64,000 bases of DNA from Sediminicola luteus (GTDB lineage: Bacteria > Bacteroidota > Bacteroidia > Flavobacteriales > Flavobacteriaceae). A program made the position numbers and the translations under genes. The stretch is from positions 1 to 64,000 of the forward strand of contig NZ_NBWU01000009.1 in the NCBI RefSeq assembly GCF_002514735.1. Reading direction: 5' to 3'. The notes beneath the pieces were generated by a model that made no database searches, was not told the DNA's origin, and saw nothing but the letters and a program-made list of their open reading frames with translations. This document shows, one piece after another, positions 34,776 through 43,765 of this stretch. How positions within the stretch are numbered: the first letter of the stretch is position 1; each line of letters begins with the position of its first letter.

Positions 34776-35271
34776 AACTATGTTTTTGCATTAAACGTTC
34801 CCTTACTGTTTTTCTGGCCCGTGATAAGGTTACCCTAACCGCGGTTGGTTTCATGTCGAGCATTTCACCAATCTCATCAAAATCGTATTCCTCTACATCG
34901 CGTAGTTGCAATACCATTTTTTGTTGTTCGGGCAAATCTTCCATAATCCGTTTTACCCAGTCTACACTGTCTATGGCCTCTACCTGTGTTTGCAACGAGG
35001 TTTTATCGTCTCCATAGTTGCTATGTACCAACGAGAGATTGCCCGCTTGTTTCGACTTTAACCGATCGAGACAGAAATTTTTGGTCATGGTCATGGCAAA
35101 GGCTTCCACACTTTTATAGTTTCCCATTTTGGCATTGTTTCGCCAAAGTTTGAGTAACACCTCTTGGGTAGCGTCTTCGGCTTCTTCCCTAGAGACCAAT
35201 AATCTTTTGGCCATTCGAAAAAGCTTATCCTTTATCGGCATTACCTGGTTCAAAAATTCACTCTGTTCCAT
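34762..35271 (-). CDS. ECF-family RNA polymerase sigma factor
   Basis: This 169-residue protein has sigma region 2 (about 15-80, with SREEAEDATQEVLLKLWRN and the -10 recognition helix near VEAFAMTMTKNFCLDRLKSK) and region 4 (about 110-165, LPEQQKMVLQLRDVEEYDFDEIGE then TAVRVTLSRARKTVRE; shown in parts), with no region 3, as in ECF factors. It heads a four-gene operon with a membrane protein and two DUF4252 proteins, the usual arrangement in which an envelope signal releases the sigma factor. No recognisable housekeeping promoter precedes it, so it may drive its own transcription. Confidence 0.94.
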   Translation of the reverse strand: MEQSEFLNQVMPIKDKLFRMAKRLLVSREEAEDATQEVLLKLWRNNAKMGNYKSVEAFAMTMTKNFCLDRLKSKQAGNLSLVHSNYGDDKTSLQTQVEAIDSVDWVKRIMEDLPEQQKMVLQLRDVEEYDFDEIGEMLDMKPTAVRVTLSRARKTVRERLMQKHSYGIA

Positions 35272-35623
35272 TTCGGTCGGTCGTTGTTCGTAAGTCTTTT
35301 TGTTTTGGTCTTACACTAGGATGACGAACAGCTTGTTCTTTTGTTACATCTGGTCCCATTTTTCTTTTTAATTCATAATTAAAAAGAAGAGAATTTAGCT
35401 TTTCATCACCTGTTTCTACCTGTTTTTAAGCCATTTAAGTGTTTATCGTGAGATATTGAGGAACTTTTTATTTTCTAGCGCACAGTATATCACAGGCTAA
35501 GAAATCGCATATTTAACCATATTATAGAATATATTTTGGCCTACGATTCGTATTATTACGTCAATTTATTAATATAGGTAGGGTTAAGCATACCTATATT
35601 TGTTATTAATAAAAATAGTTTGC
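35272..35623. other. AT-rich intergenic region with a perfect palindrome
   Basis: No gene is visible between the divergent sigma operon and the S41 protease gene. It holds a perfect 12-bp inverted repeat TTCTTTTTAATT/AATTAAAAAGAA with a 3-base centre at 35362-35388, roughly 90-115 bases before the sigma factor start. The right end holds the protease promoter. Nothing else is interpretable. Confidence 0.6.
35595..35602 (+). promoter_or_regulatory. -7 element of the S41 protease gene
   Basis: TATATTTG fits TANNTTTG and lies 21 bases before the ATG at 35624. The -33 region is AT-rich (TTTA) and not diagnostic. Confidence 0.5.
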
Positions 35624-37099
35624 ATGAAAAAAATGATGTTATGGGGCATATTGCTAGTTGCCCTTATAGGATGCAGTAGCTCTGATGATTCCTTACCACC
35701 AGCTCCCCCTTCGCCACCTGTTGCCGCAGATGTAAATGCCCAAAATTTTATGTGGAGGGCCATGAACCTTTGGTATTTTTGGCAGGGTGATGTTGCCGCT
35801 TTGGCCGACGGTAAAAACCAAGAGGATAATTACGAAAGTTTCTTGGATTCTTATGAAAATGCCGAAGCTTTCTTCTATAACATCTGTAACAAGCATGAGA
35901 ATGTCGTGGGTAGCGATGCTGCCATTGATCGTTTTAGTTTTGCCGCTGAAGACTATCGCGATTTAGTAAATTCTTTAGCCGGTGTATCTAAAAGTAATGG
36001 TGTTGAATTTGGCCTTACCTTAATCGGTGATTCAAATAATGTTTTGGGTTATGTGCAATACATTTTACCCAATTCCGATGCTTCAAATAAAGATGTGCAA
36101 CGAGGTGAGTTCTTTACCCGGGTAAACGGCCAAACCTTGACCATAGATAATTATATTCAATTATTATTCGGTGAGAACGACACCTATACCTTAGGTTTTG
36201 CCACTATTACTGATGGTATCGTATCTGATATTGAAAAAGAAGTAAGTCTTACCAAAACAGAGTTCACCGAAAACCCAGTGTATCTGCATAAAGTAATTGA
36301 AAGTGGAGGAAATAAAATCGGTTATTTAATGTATAATCGATTCCTTAGGGATTTCGATGATGAATTGAATGAGGTATTCGCCACTTTTAAAGCCGAAGGG
36401 GTTACCGATTTGGTACTTGACCTACGTTATAACCCCGGAGGCGCGGTAAGTAGTGCCATTGCCCTATCTAGTATGATATACGGTACGGAAACAGAGAAGT
36501 TGTTTATCAAACAACGTTGGAACAACAAAATCCAAAACGAGCTTACTGAAGCCCAGTTAACCGATAATTTCGTAGCTACCACTACTTCGGGTACGGCTAT
36601 AAATACTCTAAACCTCAGTAAGGTATATATTTTGGCAACTAGTGGTTCGGCATCTGCCTCCGAATTGGTTATCAATGGTTTAGCTCCCTATTTAGATGTA
36701 ACACAAATCGGCACAAAAACTAGGGGGAAAAATGAATTCTCCATAACTTTTGTCGATGATCCGGCTAACTCTTTTATTTATAACCCTGATCGTGTGGGAA
36801 GTATAAACGCAGACGTACAATGGGGTTTACAACCGCTTTGTGGTCGTAATGAAAATGCCGATGGGTTCTCGGACTATACCACAGGACTGGTTCCTGATGT
36901 CGAATTCCGTGAAGACATCTTGAACCTGGGTGTTTTAGGAGAAACTGATGAGCCCTTCTTGGCAAAAGCCCTTGAACAAATTAATGGTGGGGTTACCAAA
37001 GGCGTTAACACACCTTTGATGCCCGTAGAAGCTTTTACAAGTTCTAACTTGAACAGGGGAACCAAGGATAAGGCTATTTTAACCAAGAATATCCTTTAA
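35624..37099 (+). CDS. S41 family C-terminal processing protease-like lipoprotein
   Basis: From the ATG at 35624 this is a 491-residue lipoprotein (LIGC, acylated C17, followed by SSSDD). A PDZ-like segment (about 115-175, VQYILPNSDASNKDVQRGEFFTRVNGQTL, in part RGEFFTRVNGQTL) precedes the S41 core with LVLDLRYNPGG, the nucleophile serine in SGSASASELVING and a downstream lysine in GTKTRGK. Such enzymes are serine/lysine proteases of the cell envelope. The longer start at 35600 overlaps the promoter and adds residues before a normal lipoprotein signal, so I reject it. Confidence 0.92.
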   Translation: MKKMMLWGILLVALIGCSSSDDSLPPAPPSPPVAADVNAQNFMWRAMNLWYFWQGDVAALADGKNQEDNYESFLDSYENAEAFFYNICNKHENVVGSDAAIDRFSFAAEDYRDLVNSLAGVSKSNGVEFGLTLIGDSNNVLGYVQYILPNSDASNKDVQRGEFFTRVNGQTLTIDNYIQLLFGENDTYTLGFATITDGIVSDIEKEVSLTKTEFTENPVYLHKVIESGGNKIGYLMYNRFLRDFDDELNEVFATFKAEGVTDLVLDLRYNPGGAVSSAIALSSMIYGTETEKLFIKQRWNNKIQNELTEAQLTDNFVATTTSGTAINTLNLSKVYILATSGSASASELVINGLAPYLDVTQIGTKTRGKNEFSITFVDDPANSFIYNPDRVGSINADVQWGLQPLCGRNENADGFSDYTTGLVPDVEFREDILNLGVLGETDEPFLAKALEQINGGVTKGVNTPLMPVEAFTSSNLNRGTKDKAILTKNIL

Positions 37100-37112
37100 A
37101 GGAATCATATTA

Positions 37113-37158
37113 CATACAAAAAAGGCGATGGAATCAACTCCATCGCCTTTTTTGTATG
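37113..37158. terminator. Bidirectional terminator between the S41 gene and btuB
   Basis: A perfect 20-bp stem (CATACAAAAAAGGCGATGGA and its complement) encloses a 6-base loop and serves both convergent genes. Confidence 0.9.
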
Positions 37159-37175
37159 CAAACATTTCTAGGTCT

Positions 37176-39047
37176 CTATAGTTGCAAACGCAAGCCAACC
37201 AAAACATTCCTTCCTCGGGTGCTAAACCCAATTACTTCGGTATAGTCTTCATTGAAAATATTGGCCACCAGTACATATCCGGTCAATTTGTTTTGGATAA
37301 TTTGATGGTTTACCCGTATATCGAACAATGAGAAGGGCTCAAGATCAACCACCGGATAATTCATTTGGTTAAAGTCTTGGTCCACCCTATCCCCGGTATA
37401 TTCATAATCGAATAGTATTTGGGTACGTTGGCTTAAACTATAATCTAAATGGGCGTTAAGGGCGTGTTTAGGTAATCGAATGGCCAAATCTCCTTTTCTT
37501 TCAGTAAAGGTATAGTTTGTACTCAAACGTAATTTTTCCAAGGGTCTCCAGTCCAGTTCCAATTCCATACCTTGGGCATCTATGGTGTTTTCGGCATTTA
37601 TATTGGTAAAGTTTGGTCCGAATGTAATATAGTTTTCTTCTTTTCTATTAAAGTAAACGGCGCTGGCCCTAACCTTGTTCCCATTGGCAAACTCCACCCC
37701 CCCTTCTATGGTTCTGTTTTCTTCGGGCTCCAATTCAGGATTAGCCCCAAATGGCCCGAATAATTGGGTCAATGAAGGGGTAATATATGAAGTGGCATAC
37801 GAGGCCAGTACTTTCATGGAACCACCCTTTAGATCGAAATGATAAGAAGGGTTCACATTATACACAAAATGGCTTCCGTATTCAGAATGGTTGTTCAGAC
37901 GACCACCAAGGCTCAAGTTTACACCATATGGCGCTGTATACACTACATTTATATAGGGATCAATGATCCTAAAATCGGCCCCCTCACCAAATTGGGCACT
38001 ATCGTCTATATAATTTACCCCAATTACGGTTTGCCATTGCTCATTAAAGGCATGGGTGTTATAAATGTCCATTACCCAGTTTTCACCCTCATAGGTGGCA
38101 GGGAAGGCGCTAACCGACTCAGAATCATATTCACTATAAGCACCTTTTACATGCAAACTTCCTTTCCCATAGCTATAATTACTATTTAGGCCAACCCTTT
38201 TCTGTTCCGAAGTGTAAACATAGGGCGCATCGATATTACCGAAGGACTCATCGAACTCGGTGCGCATTTTACTATGGTTCCCAAAAACGGATAGATTCCA
38301 TTTATCCGATATGGCATACCCCAATTTTAAGTCGGTATTGAAAGATGAAAACGGGTCTTCTTCATTGGTATTAGTTTCAATGGCCGACATACCATCGGCA
38401 TATCTTTGCCCAAAACCTACCACATAATTGAACGCACCTAAGGTACCGTTCAGGTTTATGTTATTGGAAAAGTTGGCTATATTGGAATTTCGGTTCTCTG
38501 CCGTATTGTTGGTCCCTAAATTAGAACCAATAGTGGCCGAAATCTTTTCTTTCCCAGCTGTTTTGGTCTTGATCTTGATTACTGCAGTGGCGGCATTGGT
38601 ACCGTATAGGGTACTGGCGGCCCCTTTAATGATTTCCATGCTTTCAATTTGGGAAAGATCCAGCATACGCAAATCGTATTCCTGTCCGCCGGAAGATGGG
38701 TCGTTTACCCGAATACCATCTATCAACACTAAAACCTGGCGTCCTCTACCCCCGCGGACAAAAACACCATAGACACTTCCTTCCCTACCGCGGCTTCCGG
38801 CAATCTCAATACCACTTTTGCGCGCGATAAGCTCCGATACCTTCAAACCTTGGGCGGCTACGATTTCCGCTTTGGTAATGGTAATCACGGTCTTACCCGA
38901 TTGGGCCCGATTTAGGGCCAATTTAGTGTCGGTCACCACTACTTCGTCCAATTCTTGCAATTGGGTTTCGCTCTCTTGCTGCTGTGCGTGGGCTATAAAC
39001 CCAACACATGCCATGGCCCATAGGCCATACATTCTTTTTTTGATCAT
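37176..39047 (-). CDS. btuB: TonB-dependent cobalamin receptor (BtuB-like)
   Basis: This 623-residue outer-membrane receptor has a signal peptide (ending AHAQ at about 21), a TonB box-like LDEVVVTDTK (about 33-42), a plug with GSRGREGSVYGVFVRGGRGRQVLVLIDGIRVND (in parts GVFVRGGRGRQVLVLIDG) and ASTLYGTNAATAVI, and a barrel closing with GLRLQL. Its assignment to vitamin B12 uptake comes from the cobalamin riboswitch in its leader and the divergent btuFCD genes. It lacks the carboxypeptidase-like extension of the other TonB receptor here. A strong terminator follows. Confidence 0.92.
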   Translation of the reverse strand: MIKKRMYGLWAMACVGFIAHAQQQESETQLQELDEVVVTDTKLALNRAQSGKTVITITKAEIVAAQGLKVSELIARKSGIEIAGSRGREGSVYGVFVRGGRGRQVLVLIDGIRVNDPSSGGQEYDLRMLDLSQIESMEIIKGAASTLYGTNAATAVIKIKTKTAGKEKISATIGSNLGTNNTAENRNSNIANFSNNINLNGTLGAFNYVVGFGQRYADGMSAIETNTNEEDPFSSFNTDLKLGYAISDKWNLSVFGNHSKMRTEFDESFGNIDAPYVYTSEQKRVGLNSNYSYGKGSLHVKGAYSEYDSESVSAFPATYEGENWVMDIYNTHAFNEQWQTVIGVNYIDDSAQFGEGADFRIIDPYINVVYTAPYGVNLSLGGRLNNHSEYGSHFVYNVNPSYHFDLKGGSMKVLASYATSYITPSLTQLFGPFGANPELEPEENRTIEGGVEFANGNKVRASAVYFNRKEENYITFGPNFTNINAENTIDAQGMELELDWRPLEKLRLSTNYTFTERKGDLAIRLPKHALNAHLDYSLSQRTQILFDYEYTGDRVDQDFNQMNYPVVDLEPFSLFDIRVNHQIIQNKLTGYVLVANIFNEDYTEVIGFSTRGRNVLVGLRLQL

Positions 39048-39072
39048 GTAATAATCCGATAAACGGGAATAG

Positions 39073-39089
39073 GTATGGTGTACCCATAC
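39073..39089 (-). promoter_or_regulatory. Hairpin between riboswitch and btuB start
   Basis: Arms GTATGG/CCATAC with a 5-base loop lie about 26 bases before the btuB ATG. There is no T run, so it may act on translation rather than termination as part of the expression platform. This is inference. Confidence 0.4.
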
Positions 39090-39127
39090 GTAAACTTTTA
39101 TCCCGAAAGTTCAACAATGGTTTTTTG

Positions 39128-39304
39128 AAATGGCAGGTCTCCTGGCTTATCTTACAAGTTTCGGCCTTCCCATCGCGGTTTTATACAAAACATAGCACGA
39201 CAGTGGCTAGAAGTGAAACTTGTCCTAAATAGATCCCAAAAAAATCGGGAAAGACTTACAGTTGCGGGAACAGCTCCGGAATTTAACCGGATTCCCTTTT
39301 AATT
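39128..39304 (-). ncRNA. Cobalamin riboswitch controlling btuB
   Basis: On the minus strand the order is that of the AdoCbl-type riboswitch: AAAAGGGAATCCGGTTAAAT at the 5' end (about 39304 down), then GGAGCTGTTCCCGCAACTGT (39282-39257 region), GCCACTG at 39201-39207, GGGAAGGCCG (about 39164-39173) and the B12 box AGCCAGGAGACCTGCCA (39131-39147). These are the conserved elements of the aptamer. About 80 bases separate it from the btuB ATG. Binding of cobalamin should reduce receptor expression. Confidence 0.96.
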
Positions 39305-39342
39305 CCTCACTAGAAATTCTAGTTCAGAAACCTATTTCAATG

Positions 39343-39350
39343 CAAAACTA
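39343..39350 (-). promoter_or_regulatory. -7 element upstream of the cobalamin riboswitch
   Basis: On the minus strand TAGTTTTG lies about 39 bases before the aptamer. A TTTG 24 bases further upstream (39375-39378) is a little far for a standard -33, so the promoter is probable only. Confidence 0.45.
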
Positions 39351-39390
39351 ACCAATTTGGATAAGCTTGCCTACCAAAAATAAATAATAC

Positions 39391-39398
39391 TACTTTTG
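39391..39398 (+). promoter_or_regulatory. -7 element of btuF
   Basis: TACTTTTG lies 16 bases before the ATG at 39415; CTTG at 39366-39369, 21 bases upstream, may be the -33. The leader would be about 12 bases, too short to carry a riboswitch. Confidence 0.55.
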
Positions 39399-39414
39399 AC
39401 TAAAATTTAATTCA

Positions 39415-40554
39415 ATGCGCACTTGGCCCTATTACCTGATTCTGGTTTTTATATGCTTTTCTTGCAAGGAATCTAAAGAAATTAAGGCTGTTGCCGAAGC
39501 GAAGGAAATTACACTTTCGTATGCCAAATCTTTTGCGATAAACCAAAGGGATGGCTATATAGAGTTAGAAGTAAACAAACCTTGGCCAAATGCCGAAAAT
39601 GGTTTTAGATATGCCTTGGTACCCCGGGAGCAATTGGCCGCATATCGCGATTCATTAAGGGGTTATGATGCGGTTATCGGAGTTCCGGTTAAAAAGGTAA
39701 TCGTAACTTCTACCACCCATATACCGGCATTGGAAATCTTGGAAGAAGAAAAATCGTTAATCGGTTTTCCTTCATTGGATTTTGTATCGTCACCTAAAAC
39801 CAGGGCGTTGATAAATTCGGGTGCCATTAAGGAGCTGGGAAACAATGAAGCTTTGAACCTTGAACTGGCATTGGCCTTGGAACCGGAATTGATCGTAACC
39901 TTTGGTATAGACAATAAGGTCACTACTTTAGAACCCTTGGAACGGGCCGGAATCCCCATTGTGTATAATGCCGATTGGACTGAGGAAAGTCCGTTGGGCC
40001 GTGCGGAATGGATAAAATTTATGGGGGTTTTTTATGATAAACTAGACGAAGCCACCGCCTTTTTCGATTCAATTTCCAAAGATTATCAGCAAGCCAAGCA
40101 AAGGCTAGGACGGCCAAAAACCAGGCCCAAGATTATGACCGGGGCCGTCTATAAAGATGTTTGGTATGTATCTGGTGGTAAAAGTTGGGCGGCCCAGTTT
40201 ATCAAAGATGCCCAAGCTGAGTATCTTTGGGAATCCGATACGGCCACCGGAAGTATTCCCGTAGCCTTGGAAAACATGTTGGTACGTTCCCATGAAGCCG
40301 ATATTTGGTTATCTCCCGGTCTATATACCACTTATGCCGATTTAAAAGCCGCCAATCCGCATTACGATCGGTTTCGGGCCTTTAAAGAAAATAAGATATT
40401 TAGTGCCGCTAGCCTACAAGGTGAAACCGGGGGTATGCTCTATTTTGAATTGGCCCCACAACGGCCCGATTTGGTATTACAAGATTTAATCTATTATTTA
40501 CATCCGGGGGTTTTGACCGATTATATACCTTATTTTTATAAACCTTTGGAGTAA
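39415..40554 (+). CDS. btuF: Cobalamin ABC transporter substrate-binding lipoprotein
   Basis: This 379-residue protein has a lipoprotein signal (CFSC, acylated C17) and a class III (helical-backbone) binding-protein layout: KKVIVTSTTHIPALEIL, LIGFPSLDFVSS, an ELGNNEALNLELALALEPELIVTFGID region (in part LELALALEPELIVTFG), GIPIVYNADW and YVSGGKSWAAQFIKDA. These occur in iron-siderophore, haem and cobalamin binding proteins. The cobalamin assignment rests on the neighbouring riboswitch-controlled receptor. It is the first gene of btuFCD. Confidence 0.88.
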   Translation: MRTWPYYLILVFICFSCKESKEIKAVAEAKEITLSYAKSFAINQRDGYIELEVNKPWPNAENGFRYALVPREQLAAYRDSLRGYDAVIGVPVKKVIVTSTTHIPALEILEEEKSLIGFPSLDFVSSPKTRALINSGAIKELGNNEALNLELALALEPELIVTFGIDNKVTTLEPLERAGIPIVYNADWTEESPLGRAEWIKFMGVFYDKLDEATAFFDSISKDYQQAKQRLGRPKTRPKIMTGAVYKDVWYVSGGKSWAAQFIKDAQAEYLWESDTATGSIPVALENMLVRSHEADIWLSPGLYTTYADLKAANPHYDRFRAFKENKIFSAASLQGETGGMLYFELAPQRPDLVLQDLIYYLHPGVLTDYIPYFYKPLE

Positions 40555-40555
40555 A

Positions 40556-41584
40556 GTGAACCGATTTCAAAAAAGGCATATCTATTTGTTCTTAAGCCTA
40601 ATCTTGGCCTTGGCAGTGGCATTTATAGCCGATATTGCCATGGGTTCGGTATACATTCCGCTCCGCACCACTTTCGATGCCTTACTGACAGGCACATCCG
40701 ATAGCGGGAATTGGGGTTATATCATTTGGCAATTTCGTATACCTAAGGCCATTAGTGCGATAATTATTGGAAGCGGACTTTCTTTAAGCGGTTTGTTAAT
40801 GCAGACCTTGTTCCGGAATCCACTGGCCGGGCCCTACGTGTTGGGTGTCAGTTCCGGGGCAAGTTTAGGGGCCGCCATATTGATCATGGGGGCAGGTCTT
40901 GTACCATTTGCCATCGCCATCGACAATCCCGTAACCCTTGTAGTAGCTTCGGCCTTGGGAAGTTTTTTGGTTTTGATGGCCGTTATGGGTATGGCCCGTA
41001 AAACCAAGGATAGCATGGCCTTATTGATCATTGGGCTCATGTTCGGTAGTATTACCTCGGCAGTAGTTAGCGTATTGTCTTATTTTTCGGAGGCGGAAGC
41101 TTTGCAGCGTTTTATTATTTGGTCCTTGGGCAGTTTAGGGCATTTGTCTTGGGGGCAGATCGGTATACTGGCCCTCGCACTGTTATTAGGCTTATTATTT
41201 ACGGTTATTAGTATTAAATCTTTAAATGGACTGTTGTTAGGGGAAACTTACGCTCAAAGTATGGGTACCGATATTAAAAAAGCACGTATCTATATTATTT
41301 TGGCAGCGGGTATTTTGGCCGGAAGCATTACCGCCTTTGCTGGGCCCATTGCATTTGTAGGTTTGGCCGTACCCCATTTGGCACGTCAGCTTTTCGATAC
41401 TACCCAACATAAGGTTATGGTGCCCGCCACCCTACTTTTGGGAGCAATTCTAATGTTGTTATGCGATATCGTGGCACAATTACCGGGATACGAACAGGTA
41501 CTACCAATCAATGCGATTACTTCCATAATAGGGGCCCCTATCGTAATTTGGTTGCTTTGGAAACGTAATAAGATGTTGTTTTAA
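40556..41584 (+). CDS. btuC: Cobalamin ABC transporter permease (FecCD family)
   Basis: This 342-residue permease starts with GTG 2 bases after btuF. It has about ten membrane helices and the family marks: IWQFRIPKAISAIIIGSGLSLSG (in part RIPKAISAIIIGSGLSLSG), MQTLFRNPLAGPYVLGVSSGA, the coupling loop GETYAQSMG, and FAGPIAFVGLAVPHLAR before the last helices. It should form the membrane channel for B12 driven by the ATPase encoded next. The stop overlaps the ATG of btuD (TAATG). Confidence 0.94.
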   Translation: MNRFQKRHIYLFLSLILALAVAFIADIAMGSVYIPLRTTFDALLTGTSDSGNWGYIIWQFRIPKAISAIIIGSGLSLSGLLMQTLFRNPLAGPYVLGVSSGASLGAAILIMGAGLVPFAIAIDNPVTLVVASALGSFLVLMAVMGMARKTKDSMALLIIGLMFGSITSAVVSVLSYFSEAEALQRFIIWSLGSLGHLSWGQIGILALALLLGLLFTVISIKSLNGLLLGETYAQSMGTDIKKARIYIILAAGILAGSITAFAGPIAFVGLAVPHLARQLFDTTQHKVMVPATLLLGAILMLLCDIVAQLPGYEQVLPINAITSIIGAPIVIWLLWKRNKMLF

Positions 41585-42369
41585 TGACAGGGCATCCCAA
41601 AAATATCATCCAAGTGTCCCAGGTATCCATCGGGTATGACCCTAACGAGCCAGCTATAGGAAAGGGTATTGGTTTTGAAGTAGAGACAGCTTCCTTTATC
41701 GCTCTAGTAGGTTCCAACGGTATTGGAAAGTCGACCTTATTAAAAACCTTGGACGGTCGTATCCCGCCCTTGGAGGGCCAGATAAGCATTTTGGGCAAGC
41801 CCTTAGAAGATTACGAAATAAAACAATTGGCCAAGGTGGTCTCTATCGTTGGTACATCGGCGGTCGAATCAAAAAACCTGAGTGTGTATGATCTCGTTGC
41901 CATGGGGAGGCAACCCCATACGGGATGGTTGGGAACTTTATCCCGTACCGATCACGCCCATATAAAAAGAGCTTTGACACTTACCCAAACCGAGTATTTG
42001 GCAGACCGAAAATGCTTTCAGCTTAGCGATGGCCAATTACAGAAAGTTATGATCGCCAGGGCGTTGGCACAAGACACCCCCATAATCTTAATGGATGAGC
42101 CAACGACCCATTTGGATATGTATCACGCCATTCAAGTATTGAAATTATTGAAACAGATATCAAAATCGGAAGATAAAACCATATTATTCAGTACCCATGA
42201 TATCGGTAGCGCCATTCAATTGTGCAATCATATGTTGGTCATGACCCCAGAAAAATCTTTCTTCGGCACCCCCTGTGAATTAATTGAGGCCGAGCGTTTC
42301 GATGGACTTTTTCCAAAAGACAGTATTCGTTTCGACAAAAATACCGGTACCTTTAAAATAATTGAGTAG
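41584..42369 (+). CDS. btuD: Cobalamin ABC transporter ATP-binding protein
   Basis: This 261-residue ATPase has Walker A GSNGIGKST (about 39-47), the Q loop in VVSIVGTSAVES, a variant signature LSDGQLQKV in place of LSGGQ, Walker B IILMDEPTTHLD and the switch histidine in FSTHD. Such LSDGQ-type signatures occur in Bacteroidota uptake ATPases. Translationally coupled to btuC by a 1-base overlap. Confidence 0.94.
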   Translation: MTGHPKNIIQVSQVSIGYDPNEPAIGKGIGFEVETASFIALVGSNGIGKSTLLKTLDGRIPPLEGQISILGKPLEDYEIKQLAKVVSIVGTSAVESKNLSVYDLVAMGRQPHTGWLGTLSRTDHAHIKRALTLTQTEYLADRKCFQLSDGQLQKVMIARALAQDTPIILMDEPTTHLDMYHAIQVLKLLKQISKSEDKTILFSTHDIGSAIQLCNHMLVMTPEKSFFGTPCELIEAERFDGLFPKDSIRFDKNTGTFKIIE

Positions 42370-42409
42370 GAAGTCCGATCTTTACCTAGTATTATAAAAA
42401 ATAGGATTC

Positions 42410-43765
42410 GTGGAAGGCATTTCAATTACGGTTTTACTTATTTCACTGTTCTTAGCTTTGGGGGTTGGCTTTTTCCTTGGCCAGCTCATTGGTAAACTAA
42501 AAGCCAAAACCCTAAACAGCGAGAAGGAGAACCAACAACATCTATTTGAAGAGCGTATCGGTAGTTTGAAAGATGAACTTGAAACTGCCCAAACCGATTT
42601 GAGGGTCATTCGTGAAGCCAAGGAAGGGCTGGGCAGGGAATTGGTTCGTTACCAGACGGAGCTGGCCAATCTGCAACTCAAAAACGAAGAGCAAAAGGCG
42701 GAAACCACCAAACTCCAAGAAAAATTCAATAAAGAATTCCAAGTTTTAGCGAACAAGATCCTTGAGGAAAAAAGCAGCAAATTTACCGAGCAGAATAAAG
42801 AAAACCTGAAAAACATACTGAATCCACTTCAAGAAAAAATCAAACTATTTGAAGACAAGGTCGATAAGAGCCAAAAGGAAAACATAAGCATACACGCTGC
42901 ATTAAAAGAGCAACTACGCAACCTAAAAGACCAAAATCTAAAAATTACCCAAGAGGCCGAAAACCTGACCAAGGCTCTGAAGGGTGACAGTAAACTTCAA
43001 GGAAATTGGGGCGAATTGGTACTCGAACGGGTTTTGGAAAAGTCAGGACTCGAAAAAGACCGGGAGTATAGCGTTCAGCAGAGTTTTACAAGGGAAGATG
43101 GTAGCCGGGTGATGCCCGATGTAATCATACATCTGCCCGATGGTAAGAAAATGATCGTCGACTCCAAAGTCTCTTTAACCGATTACGAACGTTATGTGAA
43201 TGCCGACAAGGGTGATCAGGAGGCCTATCTTAAAAGTCATGTAAATTCCTTGAAAAAGCATGTAGCCCAGTTGTCAGACAAGAAATACGAAGACCTGTAC
43301 GAAATGGAAAGCCCTGATTTCGTACTTATGTTTGTACCAGTTGAGCCGGCCTTCGCCTTGGCACTACAGGTAGAAACCGATTTGTATAGCAAGGCGTTCG
43401 AGAAAAATATCATCATCGTTACCCCCACTACCCTATTGGCGACCCTACGTACCATAGACACGATGTGGAACAATGAAAAGCACCAACGCAACGCCATAGA
43501 AATCGCCCGACAGGCCGGAGCACTTTACGATAAATTCGAAGGTTTCGTAACCGATCTTACCAAAGTGGGCAAGAAAATGGATGAGGCCAAAAACGAATAT
43601 CGTGGTGCCATGAACAAGCTGGTAGAAGGCCGTGGCAATTTAGTGACCAGCATAGAACGTATTAAGAAAATGGGGGCCAAAACCAAAAAATCGCTCCCCG
43701 AAGCGATAATCAAAAGGGCCCAAGAAGATTCCAACGAACTATTCGACCAAAACCAAACCCCATGA
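42410..43765 (+). CDS. rmuC: DNA recombination protein RmuC
   Basis: This 451-residue protein starts with GTG, has one N-terminal membrane helix (about 6-26), a long coiled coil (about 30-190, rich in E, K, Q and L) and then the RmuC domain with LQGNWGELVLERVLEKSGL, VMPDVIIHLPDGKKMIVDSKVSL, FVPVEPAFALAL and TPTTLLATLRTIDTMW. RmuC limits DNA inversions and belongs to the restriction-like nuclease superfamily; the D and the D-x-K in PDVIIHL...VDSKVSL are in place. The next gene begins within its last codons (ATGA overlap). Confidence 0.94.
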   Translation: MEGISITVLLISLFLALGVGFFLGQLIGKLKAKTLNSEKENQQHLFEERIGSLKDELETAQTDLRVIREAKEGLGRELVRYQTELANLQLKNEEQKAETTKLQEKFNKEFQVLANKILEEKSSKFTEQNKENLKNILNPLQEKIKLFEDKVDKSQKENISIHAALKEQLRNLKDQNLKITQEAENLTKALKGDSKLQGNWGELVLERVLEKSGLEKDREYSVQQSFTREDGSRVMPDVIIHLPDGKKMIVDSKVSLTDYERYVNADKGDQEAYLKSHVNSLKKHVAQLSDKKYEDLYEMESPDFVLMFVPVEPAFALALQVETDLYSKAFEKNIIIVTPTTLLATLRTIDTMWNNEKHQRNAIEIARQAGALYDKFEGFVTDLTKVGKKMDEAKNEYRGAMNKLVEGRGNLVTSIERIKKMGAKTKKSLPEAIIKRAQEDSNELFDQNQTP

